Below, piece after piece: positions 9,804-18,858 of a stretch of DNA of 36,409 nucleotides. Numbering within the stretch: the first letter of the stretch is position 1; every line of letters begins with the position of its first letter. The translations under genes and the position numbers were made by a program. Source of the stretch: Thermodesulfobacteriota bacterium (GTDB lineage: Bacteria; Desulfobacterota; BSN033; UBA1163); the NCBI GenBank assembly GCA_030017685.1, contig JASEHH010000030.1, positions 1 to 36,409 of the forward strand. Reading direction: 5' to 3'. The notes beneath the pieces are model-generated. The model worked only from the letters and a program-made list of their open reading frames with translations. It was not told the DNA's origin and did not search any database.

Positions 9804-9917
9804 ATCCGGAGTATTTTTATGGTTCGTGGGTGACGGATTCGTCATGAAAAATTTGTTTCTAAATCAAGCTCATCTAATTCACCATGTTCTAACGATGCTC
9901 CAAGAGGAGGAAGAGTC

Positions 9918-11501
9918 ATGAAAAAATGGATCAAAATAGGAATCATTGTCCTCGGCATATTTCTCCTGCTGTTCATCGGCCTTAATGTTTTCATTAAAAG
10001 CTATCTCTCCGGGGAGAGATTGAAGGCGATAATCCTTCCGAGGGCGGAAGCCCTGACCGGCAGAAAGGTCTCCTTAGAGGATATCCGTGTCTCTCTCTTT
10101 AAGGGGGTGGTCGCAAAAGGGTTAAGTGTGAAGGAGATGGATGGACAGAAGGATTTCTTTAAGATGAAGGAGTTTGTCCTCTCCTATCGGCTTTTGCCCC
10201 TCCTGAAAAAACAGCTCGTCATCAGCAAGATAGAGATTCTCTTCCCATCTGTGACGATCGTGAAAGATCGACATGGAAAGTATAACTTCAGCAGCATTAT
10301 TGAAAAGGGTTCACAGAAACCCTCGAAACCCGCTGAACCCGGGGAGCAAGGGCTTCCGATCTCTATTAGTGCCGATAGATTGTTTGTCCAAAACGCCCAG
10401 TTGAAGTTTGTTGATGAGGAGAAAGCGTTGCCGGATGTCTCGGGTGTCTTTGACATGGAATTTGTGGGGTCGGTCGAGAAGGACGGAACCCCCAAAATGA
10501 AATCCGGGCAGATCTCGGTTAAGGAAATCAAAGTTATTTTAAAGGGGGCTGAAATAAAAACCACAGGGAAGATCGACATGGATGATCGAACCATCCGCGC
10601 CAATTTGAGGACAGCGATTGAAAAAAATAGCATTGATCTGACCGCAACGGTCAAGGATTATCTTAAGGCGCCTGAGATTTCCGCCAATCTTCATGCGAAA
10701 GATTTGGATCTCGATAAGTTGATGGGTTTAGGGGGTGAGGAGAAAGCCCCCAAAGGGGTGGCTTCAAAAGAACCGGCTCAAAAAAAGGAGAAACCATCCA
10801 AACAGACAGACAGTGACATTGATAAGAAACTGAAAGCCTCCGGCCAGGTGAAGGTCGATGTGGCGAAATATAAGGGTTATACCATCAAGGACTTGAGCGT
10901 GAATTACAAGTATATCGATGGGGTGTTGAGAGTGGAGCCTCTTGGACTGCAATTTTCCGGAGGGGAGGTTTACAATACCGAAGGGAATTTAGGTGGAAAA
11001 CTTCAATTGGCCAGCGCCCGGGTTCAGGAGACCTTGAAAGGAGATGCAGATCTCAAACTCGGCAAAGGGATCATCAAAGGCTCCCAGATTTTCGATGCCA
11101 TTTCATCTCTGACCGGCATTCAGGCCCTGAAGGACCCCATTGTTGATCAAGGCTCATTCCATTTTGACATCAAGGAGGAAAAGGTATTGATAGATGGGTT
11201 TATCAGCTCGGCCCTTTTCAGGTTTGCCCCCAAGGGATCTATGGGTTTTGACCAAAAATTGGATATCCCTGCCGAACTTAAGATCTCGCCCGAACTCAGT
11301 AAAAGCCTTTCCAAGGAGTTGACCAAGATGAAGTTCATGACGGATGACCAGGGATGGGTGGTCCTCCCTCTTAAAATAAAAGGCACAACCGAAAAGCCGA
11401 ATGTCAATATCGACACAGAGAAATTGGTCAAGCAGATCGTACCCGATTTGGCCAGAGAGATAGAAAAAAGACTGTTTCAGAAAAAGAAGTCTTCGAAGTA
11501 A
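9918..11501 (+). CDS. AsmA-family protein
   Basis: AsmA-like envelope protein of 527 aa. Residues 7-28 form one membrane anchor (IGIIVLGIFLLLFIGLNVFI); the rest should lie in the periplasm. The opening KAIILPRAEALTGRKVSLEDIRVSLFKG is the usual chorein-like start of AsmA proteins, and the C-terminal half ends with the typical IKGTTEKPNVNID segment. AsmA-type proteins are thought to bridge inner and outer membrane for lipid transport. A K-rich low-complexity stretch (about 275-300) divides two beta-rich halves. The ATG has GAGGAGG upstream. The 128-nt spacer after it carries a long inverted repeat. Confidence 0.88.
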   Translation: MKKWIKIGIIVLGIFLLLFIGLNVFIKSYLSGERLKAIILPRAEALTGRKVSLEDIRVSLFKGVVAKGLSVKEMDGQKDFFKMKEFVLSYRLLPLLKKQLVISKIEILFPSVTIVKDRHGKYNFSSIIEKGSQKPSKPAEPGEQGLPISISADRLFVQNAQLKFVDEEKALPDVSGVFDMEFVGSVEKDGTPKMKSGQISVKEIKVILKGAEIKTTGKIDMDDRTIRANLRTAIEKNSIDLTATVKDYLKAPEISANLHAKDLDLDKLMGLGGEEKAPKGVASKEPAQKKEKPSKQTDSDIDKKLKASGQVKVDVAKYKGYTIKDLSVNYKYIDGVLRVEPLGLQFSGGEVYNTEGNLGGKLQLASARVQETLKGDADLKLGKGIIKGSQIFDAISSLTGIQALKDPIVDQGSFHFDIKEEKVLIDGFISSALFRFAPKGSMGFDQKLDIPAELKISPELSKSLSKELTKMKFMTDDQGWVVLPLKIKGTTEKPNVNIDTEKLVKQIVPDLAREIEKRLFQKKKSSK

Positions 11502-11523
11502 GCAAAATAGGAAAAGGGAAGCG

Positions 11524-11591
11524 GGGACGTTGTTTTCTATTTTGCCAACATAAGACCTGGAGCGAAAAAATGAAATAGAAAACAACGTCCC
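11524..11591. repeat. 19-bp perfect inverted repeat, REP-like
   Basis: GGGACGTTGTTTTCTATTT (11524-11542) and its exact reverse complement (11573-11591) enclose 30 nt. The outer word GGGACGTTGTT recurs inverted at 19835-19845, and related GGGGACG starts occur at about 34897 and 35447 beside a probable REP-associated transposase remnant. It could also act as a stem after the AsmA gene, but no U-tract follows. Confidence 0.75.
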
Positions 11592-11629
11592 TAACATCCC
11601 CACACAAGAAAGGGGAAGGAAGAACGGTT

Positions 11630-12958
11630 ATGATGTCACCCATCATCCATTTCTTCAAGACGGGCATCTGGGAAATCCGATTAAAGGATCTTCCGCCTAT
11701 CAAAGCCGTTTTCATTAAATATCTGCGTGTAATCATCCTCTCCTCTCAAGGATTTTTGAGAAATCACCGTCAAAAAACGGCTTCCGTTTTGACCTATTAT
11801 TCTTTGCTCAATATCGTCCCGGTGGTCGCCGTGGCATTTGCCATTTCTAAAGGCTTCGGCCTTGAAAAACTGATTGAAAAACAAATCCTGCAAATGGCGG
11901 ATAAGGCAAACTGGCAGGCGGATATCACAAGTCAAATTCTCATGTTTTCTCACAGACTCCTTGATCAGGCCAAGGGGGGGGTCATTGCAGGTGTTGGCGT
12001 TGTATTGCTCCTGTGGACGGTGATATCCATATTGGGGAAAATCGAGGAGTCCCTCAATGATATATGGGAGGTTAAAAAATCAAGGACCATTGTAAGAAAA
12101 TTTAGCGATTACATTGCCATCATGGTCTTCGCTCCTGTTCTCCTGATTATTTCCAGCAGCGTCACCGTCCTTTTAGCCAGCCAGGTGAAAGTGATCGTCA
12201 ACAAAATTGCCTTTCTGGGGATTTTTAGTTCAGCGATCCTATTCCTCTTGAACCTGTTGCCTTATGTCTCCATCTGGGCTCTGCTCACGATGCTCTACCT
12301 GGTCATGCCTAATGCCAGAATTCCGCTCAAGTCAGCCATTTTGGGAGGGATCTCTGCAGGGACGATTGCCCAGGTCGTTCAGTGGTTATATATTAAATTT
12401 CAGATCGGAGCCGCAAGTTACGGCGCTATTTACGGTAGCTTCGCAGCCCTGCCTCTGTTTTTGGCGATGGTTCAAATCAGCTGGATGATTGTCCTTTTCG
12501 GAGCAGAAATTTCTCATGCCAATGAACATTACGAAACGTTCGGATTTCAACCGGATTATTCCCGGGCCAGCTTCTCTTCTAAAAGGCTCCTCACCCTTAA
12601 GATATTTCACTTAGTGACCAAGAAGTTTTCTCAAGGAGAAAAAGCATTAAGCGCCATACAGATTGCAGAGCTGTTGGAAATTCCGGTTCGCTTTGTGCGG
12701 CAACTTCTTCAAGAATTGATCGATGTTGGGCTTGTCGTTGAAACAACAAGCGAAACTAAAAATCAAGTCGTTTTTCAACCCGGGCGGACAATAGAAAACC
12801 TTACCGTAAAAGAGGTACTCGATGCCTACGAGCGGCGTGGAATTCCTTATGACACTGTTTCTCAATCGGATAAGGAAGAGAATATCTCCAACTATTTACA
12901 AAATATCTCCGAAGTCGTCGAAAAAGCACCCGGGAACGTCTTGATCAAAGAGATTTAA
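11630..12958 (+). CDS. YihY/BrkB-family membrane protein with winged-helix C-terminus
   Basis: Integral membrane protein of the YihY (BrkB, once called RNase BN) family, 442 aa. The family signature is visible in SVLTYYSLLNIVPVVAVAFA and in the LNDIWEVKKSRTIVRKFSDY segment, and about six membrane helices span residues 60-290. Residues about 320-400 form a cytoplasmic winged-helix-like tail (SAIQIAELLEIPVRFVRQLLQELIDVGLV), similar to Rrf2-type helices. The molecular role of the family is unsettled; the RNase assignment was withdrawn. The start at 11630 (or ATG 11633) follows AAGGGGAAGG. Confidence 0.9.
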   Translation: MMSPIIHFFKTGIWEIRLKDLPPIKAVFIKYLRVIILSSQGFLRNHRQKTASVLTYYSLLNIVPVVAVAFAISKGFGLEKLIEKQILQMADKANWQADITSQILMFSHRLLDQAKGGVIAGVGVVLLLWTVISILGKIEESLNDIWEVKKSRTIVRKFSDYIAIMVFAPVLLIISSSVTVLLASQVKVIVNKIAFLGIFSSAILFLLNLLPYVSIWALLTMLYLVMPNARIPLKSAILGGISAGTIAQVVQWLYIKFQIGAASYGAIYGSFAALPLFLAMVQISWMIVLFGAEISHANEHYETFGFQPDYSRASFSSKRLLTLKIFHLVTKKFSQGEKALSAIQIAELLEIPVRFVRQLLQELIDVGLVVETTSETKNQVVFQPGRTIENLTVKEVLDAYERRGIPYDTVSQSDKEENISNYLQNISEVVEKAPGNVLIKEI

Positions 12959-12973
12959 GGAAACAAGGGAGCA

Positions 12974-13945
12974 GTGAATCGAAGAAGGATAGGAACCGTT
13001 TCCTCCATTTTGCTCTGTCTTGGTTTGATCGTTCTCTCCTCGATGGACAATCCGGAAGCCTCCTTTGCCCAAAGTGCCCGCGGAAGCTCAATCTCGGTAG
13101 GAGGGTTGGAGCGGACTTACCAAATATATATTCCCACATTGTATTCCCCAGCAAAGCTCATGCCTCTTGTGTTCCTCCTTCATGGAGGCGGAGGAACGGG
13201 CGTGGGGATGGAGAAGCTGACTCTGGGCGGGTTTAACCGCCTTTCGGACAGAGAGGGTTTCATTGTCGCCTACCCGGATGGCATTGAGAAACACTGGAAC
13301 GATGGACGGGGTCTTGAGGCTTATCGCGCCCATCGAGAAAATATCGATGATGTCGGCTTTATCTCTGCCCTAATTGAACACCTCATCAGGACTCTGAATG
13401 TTGATCCGAATCGTATCTATGTGGCGGGCATTTCCAATGGCGGACAGTTTTCCCAGCGCTTAGCCTGTGAACTCTCCGATCGAATTGCGGCGATCGGGGT
13501 AGTGGCCATCCAGTTACCAGAGCACCTTCCCTCATCTTGTGCTCCGAAGAGGCCTGTTTCCGTATTGATGATGCCCGGAACAAAGGATCCCCTCGTGCCC
13601 TGGGAGGGTGGAGAGATCGGGTTCAGGAGGGGTCGGAAATTCGGAAGGGTTCTATCCGTTCCTGAATCAATGAGGTTCTGGGCGAAACAAAACCAGTGTC
13701 CTGGATCGCCTGTGGTCAGCTATGAGCCGGATCGAGATCCCAAGGATGACACACGGGTTCGACGTGAAACTTATGGTCCGTGTGGTCATGAGACCGAAGT
13801 CCTGCTCTATGCGATTGAAGGAGGAGGGCACACCTGGCCTGGCGGAGATCAATACCTGTCGGTGAGAATCGTCGGAAAGACGAGCAGGGATATCGACGCC
13901 AATGAAGTGATATGGGGTTTTTTCAAAAGGCATACCCTGCGGTGA
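12974..13945 (+). CDS. Secreted LpqC/PHB-depolymerase-type esterase
   Basis: Alpha/beta hydrolase of the LpqC/polyhydroxybutyrate depolymerase and feruloyl esterase group, 323 aa. An N-terminal signal peptide (about residues 8-32, ending SFAQ) shows export. The oxyanion HGGGGTG loop precedes the nucleophile S154 in GISNGGQ, with D205 (GTKDPLVPWEGG) and H286 (EGGGHTWPGG) completing the triad. The substrate cannot be told from sequence; short polyesters or feruloyl esters are the usual ones. It starts at a GTG 15 nt after the YihY-family gene, with AAGGGAG just upstream, so the two may be co-transcribed. Confidence 0.88.
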   Translation: MNRRRIGTVSSILLCLGLIVLSSMDNPEASFAQSARGSSISVGGLERTYQIYIPTLYSPAKLMPLVFLLHGGGGTGVGMEKLTLGGFNRLSDREGFIVAYPDGIEKHWNDGRGLEAYRAHRENIDDVGFISALIEHLIRTLNVDPNRIYVAGISNGGQFSQRLACELSDRIAAIGVVAIQLPEHLPSSCAPKRPVSVLMMPGTKDPLVPWEGGEIGFRRGRKFGRVLSVPESMRFWAKQNQCPGSPVVSYEPDRDPKDDTRVRRETYGPCGHETEVLLYAIEGGGHTWPGGDQYLSVRIVGKTSRDIDANEVIWGFFKRHTLR

Positions 13946-14016
13946 GAATTCCACCTCCGCCCCCAATAAAGGCTGACCATTTCAACTGTGATTCAGACAG
14001 TAAGACTATAGACCTC

Positions 14017-14071
14017 ACGCCGCGCACACGCCGCGCAAGCGCTGGCGCTGCGGGAGCGCTGGCGTTGCGGG
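14017..14071. repeat. GC-rich tandem repeats in a 408-nt spacer
   Basis: The spacer 13946-14353 holds two copies of ACGCCGCGCA (14017-14026 and 14028-14037) followed by two adjacent 17-bp units, AGCGCTGGCGCTGCGGG (14038-14054) and the same with one C-to-T change (14055-14071). The patch is far more GC-rich than its surroundings. The rest of the spacer shows only AT-rich filler and the FabH ribosome-binding site. Confidence 0.7.
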
Positions 14072-14353
14072 CAGACGTCAGACTGAAGAGTAGAAATAGC
14101 CAGAGGTGACACAAAGATAAAAGACTGGCAGACAGCAGTGGAACTGGCACTCCTGGTATATACTAAAAAATTTCAAAAGAGTGAAATATAGAATTAATTT
14201 CATATGTTAGAGGAGTCTGATGTCTAACGTCTGAAGTCCAATGTCTAAATTGCAACATTTCAAATCTCTTCTGGAAAAGTTCAAGAAAATGGGATATAAA
14301 GAAAACCTCTCCATGGGGGTGGGGAAATAAGCATTCAGAAGAAAGGATATCTC

Positions 14354-15340
14354 TTGAAAAAGATCGCCATTAAAGGGACGGGTTCTTGTATCCCGGAGCG
14401 GGTTGTTCCAAATTCTTATTTTGAGAAGATCATCGATACAAGCGATGAATGGATTACGACCCGGACCGGGATAAAGGAACGGCGAATGATTGAGAAAGGT
14501 CAGGCCATGTCTGACCTTGCCACCCCCGCCTCTGTGTCTGCCCTTCAAATGGCGGGCATCTCCGCCGACGAACTGGACCTGATCGTCATCGGAACCTCGA
14601 CGGCTGACATGCTCACTCCTTCCGCCGCCTGTATGGTCCAGCACCAATTGGGTGCGAAGAAGGCCGTGGCCTTCGATGTGAATGCGGCTTGCCCAGGGTT
14701 CATCTATGGGCTGGCAGTCGCCCAGAAGTTCATGCAGGATGGGTCCTATAGCAAGGCCCTGGTGGTTGGGGGCGAGATTGTTTCCAACCGGCTCGATTAT
14801 AAAGACCGTTCCACCTGTGTGCTTTTCGGTGACGGAGCAGGCGCGGTTGTCCTCGGACATTCGAATGGAAAGGATGACGGAGAGATCCTGGCGATGGATA
14901 TCGAGTCCGATGGAGATCTCTGGCATCTCATCTATGTGCCCGGAGGAGGGTCGCGAATCCCTTCTTCTCATGAAATGCTGAATGAGGGTCTCCAGTATTT
15001 GAAAATGAATGGCAATGAGGTATTCAAACACGCGGTTCGGACTCTGGTCGATTCGGCCCGTAAGATCATGGCACAACAGGGAATTACGAGCGATGAAATA
15101 GACTGGTTTATCCCCCACCAGGCCAATATCCGGATTATGGAGGTTGTAGCGGAACGGTTGGAGATTCCATCAGAAAAGGTGATCATCACTGTCCATAAGT
15201 ATGGCAACACCTCGGCGGCCTCCATCCCCGTAGCCCTGGATGAGGCGGTTCGAAGCGGACAGATACGGAAGGGCGATCTTGTCCTGGTCAATTCCTTCGG
15301 CGCCGGCTTAACCTGGGGGGCAGGTCTGTTCAGGTATTAA
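14354..15340 (+). CDS. fabH: 3-oxoacyl-ACP synthase III (KAS III)
   Basis: Starts fatty-acid chains by condensing an acyl-CoA, usually acetyl-CoA, with malonyl-ACP in the cytoplasm. The catalytic triad is complete: C113 (NAACPGF), H255 (IPHQAN) and N285 (HKYGNTSAAS). The opening GTGSCIPERVVPN and DTSDEWITTRTGI and the C-terminal NSFGAGLTWGAG are classic. Length of 328 aa is normal. It begins at a TTG with AAAGGA 6 nt upstream. It stands apart from other fatty-acid genes (fabD, fabG, acpP), so it may be a stand-alone or secondary copy. Confidence 0.96.
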   Translation: MKKIAIKGTGSCIPERVVPNSYFEKIIDTSDEWITTRTGIKERRMIEKGQAMSDLATPASVSALQMAGISADELDLIVIGTSTADMLTPSAACMVQHQLGAKKAVAFDVNAACPGFIYGLAVAQKFMQDGSYSKALVVGGEIVSNRLDYKDRSTCVLFGDGAGAVVLGHSNGKDDGEILAMDIESDGDLWHLIYVPGGGSRIPSSHEMLNEGLQYLKMNGNEVFKHAVRTLVDSARKIMAQQGITSDEIDWFIPHQANIRIMEVVAERLEIPSEKVIITVHKYGNTSAASIPVALDEAVRSGQIRKGDLVLVNSFGAGLTWGAGLFRY

Positions 15341-15477
15341 ACCCTTATTAACCCAATTTCCTATTTCCTTTTGACCTCAACAATCCTTTCTGCTACAATG
15401 CCACAAATTTAATGGTTTTGATTCTAATCACCCTTACCCCCGCCTGCTCCCGCTTGCGGGATTCGACGGGCAGGCCC

Positions 15478-15567
15478 ACCCTCTCCCCTGCCTTTGCCGA
15501 AACGCCTGCCCTCCGCAAGGCTTCTGGAGGCGGGCTTCGTGCAGGCAGGCATCAAGGGAGAGGGTGA
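15478..15567. repeat. Nested palindromes before radA
   Basis: An outer 11-bp perfect stem, CACCCTCTCCC (15478-15488) with GGGAGAGGGTG (15557-15567), encloses an inner imperfect palindrome (15499-15540) with arms CGAAACGCCTGCC and GGCGGGCTTCG. The outer right arm lies only 12 nt before the radA ATG and includes its likely ribosome-binding region, so folding could reduce radA translation. A third small palindrome (GCCTGC..GCAGGC, about 15442-15475) precedes it. Confidence 0.65.
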
Positions 15568-15579
15568 AGGAATCATGAT

Positions 15580-16944
15580 ATGGCTAAAGCCAAAACCCAA
15601 TTTGTCTGCCAGTCCTGCGGATATCAGGCTCCGAAATGGTTAGGGAGGTGCCCGGGGTGTCAGGAATGGAACACCTTTGTTGAAGAACGGGTGATTGAAG
15701 AGAGAACTCCTGAGCGAGATATCCTGGGTTTTGAGAGTGAGGCCGTTCCAACCCCTGTCACTGAGATTGTTGCTGAAGAGAAAGGAAGATTTCAGATCGG
15801 TATCAGTGAATTCGATCGGGTCTTAGGGGGAGGGATTGTTTTCGGATCCGTGATCCTGGTCGGAGGCGACCCAGGAATTGGCAAATCTACCCTTCTCCTT
15901 CAGGTGATGAACTGTTTGGCATCGAAGGGGAAAAAAGTTCTTTACATCTCCGGAGAGGAGTCGCTTCAGCAGTCAAAGATGAGGGCTGATCGATTGGGAG
16001 TTTCATCAGAACACCTCTTTGTGGTTTCTGAGACCTCCTTAGAAAAAATTCTCCAGGATATCCAGTCGCTCAGACCTTCGACCGTGGTGGTTGATTCGAT
16101 TCAGACCATTTATTCCTCTGAACTTCCTTCGACACCTGGATCGATCACTCAAGTAAGGGAGGCATCCAGTCGATTGCTCTATCTGGCAAAGCATCTCTCG
16201 ATCCCCATCTTTCTCATCGGCCATGTGACTAAGGAGGGTTTTATCGCAGGGCCAAAAGTTCTGGAGCACATGGTGGACACCGTTCTCTATATCGAAGGGG
16301 AAGCCAATCACGCCTTCCGGATTTTGAGGGCTGTTAAAAACCGTTTCGGTTCCACCAATGAGATCGGGGTTTTTGAGATGAAGGGTTCAGGACTGGTGGA
16401 AGTGATCAGCCCTTCTGAATTCTTTCTTTCCGGGAGGACCCAACCCGCTTCCGGTTCAGTGGTGATGCCCAGTATCGAAGGCTCAAGGCCTATTCTCATC
16501 GAGCTTCAGGCCCTGGTCGTTCCAACAAACTTCGGCGTTCCCCGGAGAACAGCTCAGGGAGTGGATGCCAACCGGGTTTCGCTTCTCGTGGCGGTGATGG
16601 AAAAGAGGCTGGGGGTCCACCTTAACAATCAAGACATCTTTCTTAATATTGCCGGGGGGATGAAGGTGGAGGAACCCGGCGCTGATTTAGGTGTGATCGC
16701 TGCCATATCGTCAAGTTTTCAAGACAAAGTGATTGATCCTGAAATGGCCGTTTTTGGAGAAGTGGGACTGGGGGGCGAGGTGAGGGGAGTGAGCCAACCG
16801 GAGGTGAGGGTGAAGGAAGCAGCGAGATTGGGATTTAAGCGAATCCTTCTGCCCAAGCCGAATCAGGAGAAGGTAAAAGGGGTCAAAGGGATCGAATTGA
16901 TTGGCGTGAGGACCGTTGGGGAAGCTGTCGAAAAGCTTTTTTAA
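15580..16944 (+). CDS. radA: DNA repair protein RadA
   Basis: RecA-like ATPase (RadA/Sms) that drives branch migration of recombination intermediates. The N-terminal C4 zinc finger has C10, C13, C24 and C27. Walker A GGDPGIGKST is at 95-104. The RadA-specific KNRFG motif is at 253-257. The C-terminal third is the Lon-protease-like domain (GADLGVIAAISSSFQD, GEVGLGGEVRGV), which lacks protease activity in this family. Length of 454 aa is normal. It has its own spacer on both sides, so it is probably transcribed alone. Confidence 0.97.
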   Translation: MAKAKTQFVCQSCGYQAPKWLGRCPGCQEWNTFVEERVIEERTPERDILGFESEAVPTPVTEIVAEEKGRFQIGISEFDRVLGGGIVFGSVILVGGDPGIGKSTLLLQVMNCLASKGKKVLYISGEESLQQSKMRADRLGVSSEHLFVVSETSLEKILQDIQSLRPSTVVVDSIQTIYSSELPSTPGSITQVREASSRLLYLAKHLSIPIFLIGHVTKEGFIAGPKVLEHMVDTVLYIEGEANHAFRILRAVKNRFGSTNEIGVFEMKGSGLVEVISPSEFFLSGRTQPASGSVVMPSIEGSRPILIELQALVVPTNFGVPRRTAQGVDANRVSLLVAVMEKRLGVHLNNQDIFLNIAGGMKVEEPGADLGVIAAISSSFQDKVIDPEMAVFGEVGLGGEVRGVSQPEVRVKEAARLGFKRILLPKPNQEKVKGVKGIELIGVRTVGEAVEKLF

Positions 16945-16971
16945 AAAATCAATGTAAAATTAGCAATGCAA

Positions 16972-17009
16972 AATTAGCATTTAAAAATCATAAATTTAAA
17001 ATGCTAATT
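16972..17009. terminator. AT-rich hairpin after radA
   Basis: AATTAGCATTT (16972-16982) pairs perfectly with AAATGCTAATT (16999-17009) around a 16-nt loop, 28 nt after the radA stop. The next bases are GTTAATTTT, a weak T-rich run. It could be a weak bidirectional terminator. Confidence 0.4.
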
Positions 17010-17017
17010 GTTAATTT

Positions 17018-17040
17018 TGCCTGCCTACCGCAGGCAGGCA
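17018..17040. repeat. CCTGCC-type palindrome
   Basis: TGCCTGCC, a short TACCG loop and CAGGCAGGCA form a compact palindrome 30 nt before the ATG of the next gene. It belongs with the copies at 9761 and 15499 and with the in-frame copies inside the BREX genes. Confidence 0.65.
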
Positions 17041-17069
17041 ATTTAAAATGAGTTTTGATAGGAGGTCTT

Positions 17070-18851
17070 ATGAAGAAGTTAAGCATCGGATCATTTTTGA
17101 TCGTCTTTGTTTTTCTATCTATCTCTCTTGTCCAGGGGCAGGAGAAAGTTGCAACCCCAGGGGAGGTTTATGATTCCGCCATGGAACATTTTTATAAGGG
17201 CAGATATCAGGAGGCCATCGAGGGGTTTTCAAAATTGATCCAGTCTTTTCCTACCAGTCGCTTAGTCTCCTATTCCCACTATATGATGGGACAGTCCTAT
17301 CTGAGGATGGAAAAGTATGAGGAGGCCATTCAGAAGTTCGAATACTATCTCAAGACCTTTCCGGAGGGAGACCGCGCGAGAGAATCGGAGCAGGGATTGA
17401 GAGTGGCCAGGGAGAAGGTCAGGCCGAAGAAGGAGATCGGCGGAACAGTGGTCGAGGTGAAACCTGCTCCTGAGGAACCGAAAAAGGCAGAGGTTCCGAA
17501 AATCGTTGAAGAACCCAAAAAAGAAGAAGTCCGGAAAATTATTGAAGCACCCAAGAAGGTAGAGGTGGCGAAGGTTCCGGAGGAGACGAAAAAGGAAGAG
17601 GTGAAGACCCCGGTAAAGGAGGAAGCAAAGGTTCCGATAAAAGAGGAGGAGAAGGTTCCCATCAAGGAGGAAGTGAAGGCCCCTTCGGAGAAGCCTGTAA
17701 CCGGGATGGTTTCCGAGGCAAAAAAGGTGAAGAGGCGGGTCTGCGCTCAGATTTCGTATTTAGAAGGTAAGAACTTCGTTGAAGTGGAGAAGAGGATCAA
17801 GGAATTGAAGGATGCGGGCGTGGACACGCTCATCTTCAGGGTCTTTCAGAATAAAGGGGACCGGATGTATAAATTTGTAAAGGCCCGTCATGAGGAAGGG
17901 GTCTTCTTCAAGACCGAACATGCCCTGGTCATCGATGATATTTTAGGGAAGATAGCGGAGATCGTCCACCGAAACGGGCTTGAGCTCTTTGCCTGGATGA
18001 CGACGCGTTATGCGACCTACGGTGTCGAGAAACAAACCAGTTATCGATCCAGAATCTATAATTTCGAAACGAAGAAGATGGAGATCGGGAGAGGGTTCAA
18101 CCTGTTTCATCCCGATGTCCTCCTGCGGCTCGAGGGACTCTTTCGTGATCTCGGCCGCTATCCCATTGATGGGATCCTTTTTCAGGATGACCTGATTCTC
18201 TACCACAATGAGGACTTCAGCATTGAGGCGAACAAAGCATTCCTGAAGGAGTACGGATATTCCCCACATCCGGATATTTTCTATGTCGATCCTTATAAAT
18301 CGGAGTCTGGGAGATATTTCGCCAAGAGTTATACAGACCAATTCTGGACCTGGGCGAACTGGAAGAACCGCTGGTTGATGAATGTGGCCAAACAACTGAT
18401 GAATGCGGCGAGGGAGTCAAATCCGAAGCTGCAATTTGCGATCAATCTCTATTTTGAAGCCGTACTGAACGATACCAATGGTGTCGCCTGGTTCTCACAG
18501 ACCCTGCCGGGGGCCCTTGAGAAAGGGTTCGACTACTATGCCATCATGGCGTATCACCGACAGGCGATGAAAGGCAGAAATATCGAATTGAAAGAGTCGA
18601 TTGACCTGATGGCCGAAGCTGCACAGAAGGCGGTCAAGTCAGTGAGCGATCCTTTTAGGGTGTTGATGAAGATCTGGATCCTCGACTGGAAGAGCAATGA
18701 AGCGGTGGGTTATGAACTTGCTCCGCAGAAAGAGATTGAAGAGATTCTGGGAAGGGTTCTGGACCAGGGGGAGGTCAGTTTAGCCTTTGTCCCCTATACC
18801 CATCAATTTCCTCTCCACCAGCTGAAAGGGAAGTGGAGCGTTTCTAAATGA
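17070..18851 (+). CDS. Exported TPR protein with PgaB-type C-terminal barrel
   Basis: A 593-aa exported protein built from three parts. Residues 1-24 form a signal peptide. Residues about 30-115 hold TPR units of the YbgF type (YDSAMEHFYKGRYQEAIEGFSKLIQ and YEEAIQKFEYYLKTFPEG cover two). Residues about 120-225 are a charged linker of EEPKK/EVKxP repeats. Residues about 230-590 match the TIM-barrel glycoside-hydrolase-like domain (GHL13) found at the C-terminus of PgaB, with DGILFQDD and YYAIMAYHR segments. In PgaB that domain binds or cuts poly-N-acetylglucosamine. The PgaB deacetylase domain is missing, and no pga genes are nearby. The start is ATG 17070 after GGAGG; an in-frame TTG at 17055 precedes that site. 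Confidence 0.82.
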   Translation: MKKLSIGSFLIVFVFLSISLVQGQEKVATPGEVYDSAMEHFYKGRYQEAIEGFSKLIQSFPTSRLVSYSHYMMGQSYLRMEKYEEAIQKFEYYLKTFPEGDRARESEQGLRVAREKVRPKKEIGGTVVEVKPAPEEPKKAEVPKIVEEPKKEEVRKIIEAPKKVEVAKVPEETKKEEVKTPVKEEAKVPIKEEEKVPIKEEVKAPSEKPVTGMVSEAKKVKRRVCAQISYLEGKNFVEVEKRIKELKDAGVDTLIFRVFQNKGDRMYKFVKARHEEGVFFKTEHALVIDDILGKIAEIVHRNGLELFAWMTTRYATYGVEKQTSYRSRIYNFETKKMEIGRGFNLFHPDVLLRLEGLFRDLGRYPIDGILFQDDLILYHNEDFSIEANKAFLKEYGYSPHPDIFYVDPYKSESGRYFAKSYTDQFWTWANWKNRWLMNVAKQLMNAARESNPKLQFAINLYFEAVLNDTNGVAWFSQTLPGALEKGFDYYAIMAYHRQAMKGRNIELKESIDLMAEAAQKAVKSVSDPFRVLMKIWILDWKSNEAVGYELAPQKEIEEILGRVLDQGEVSLAFVPYTHQFPLHQLKGKWSVSK

Positions 18852-18858
18852 CAGTCCT

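Noticed and set aside
14207..15118. 303-aa open frame on the minus strand opposite fabH
   Set aside because: FabH on the plus strand has a complete catalytic triad and a ribosome-binding site; the reverse frame has neither motif nor start site.
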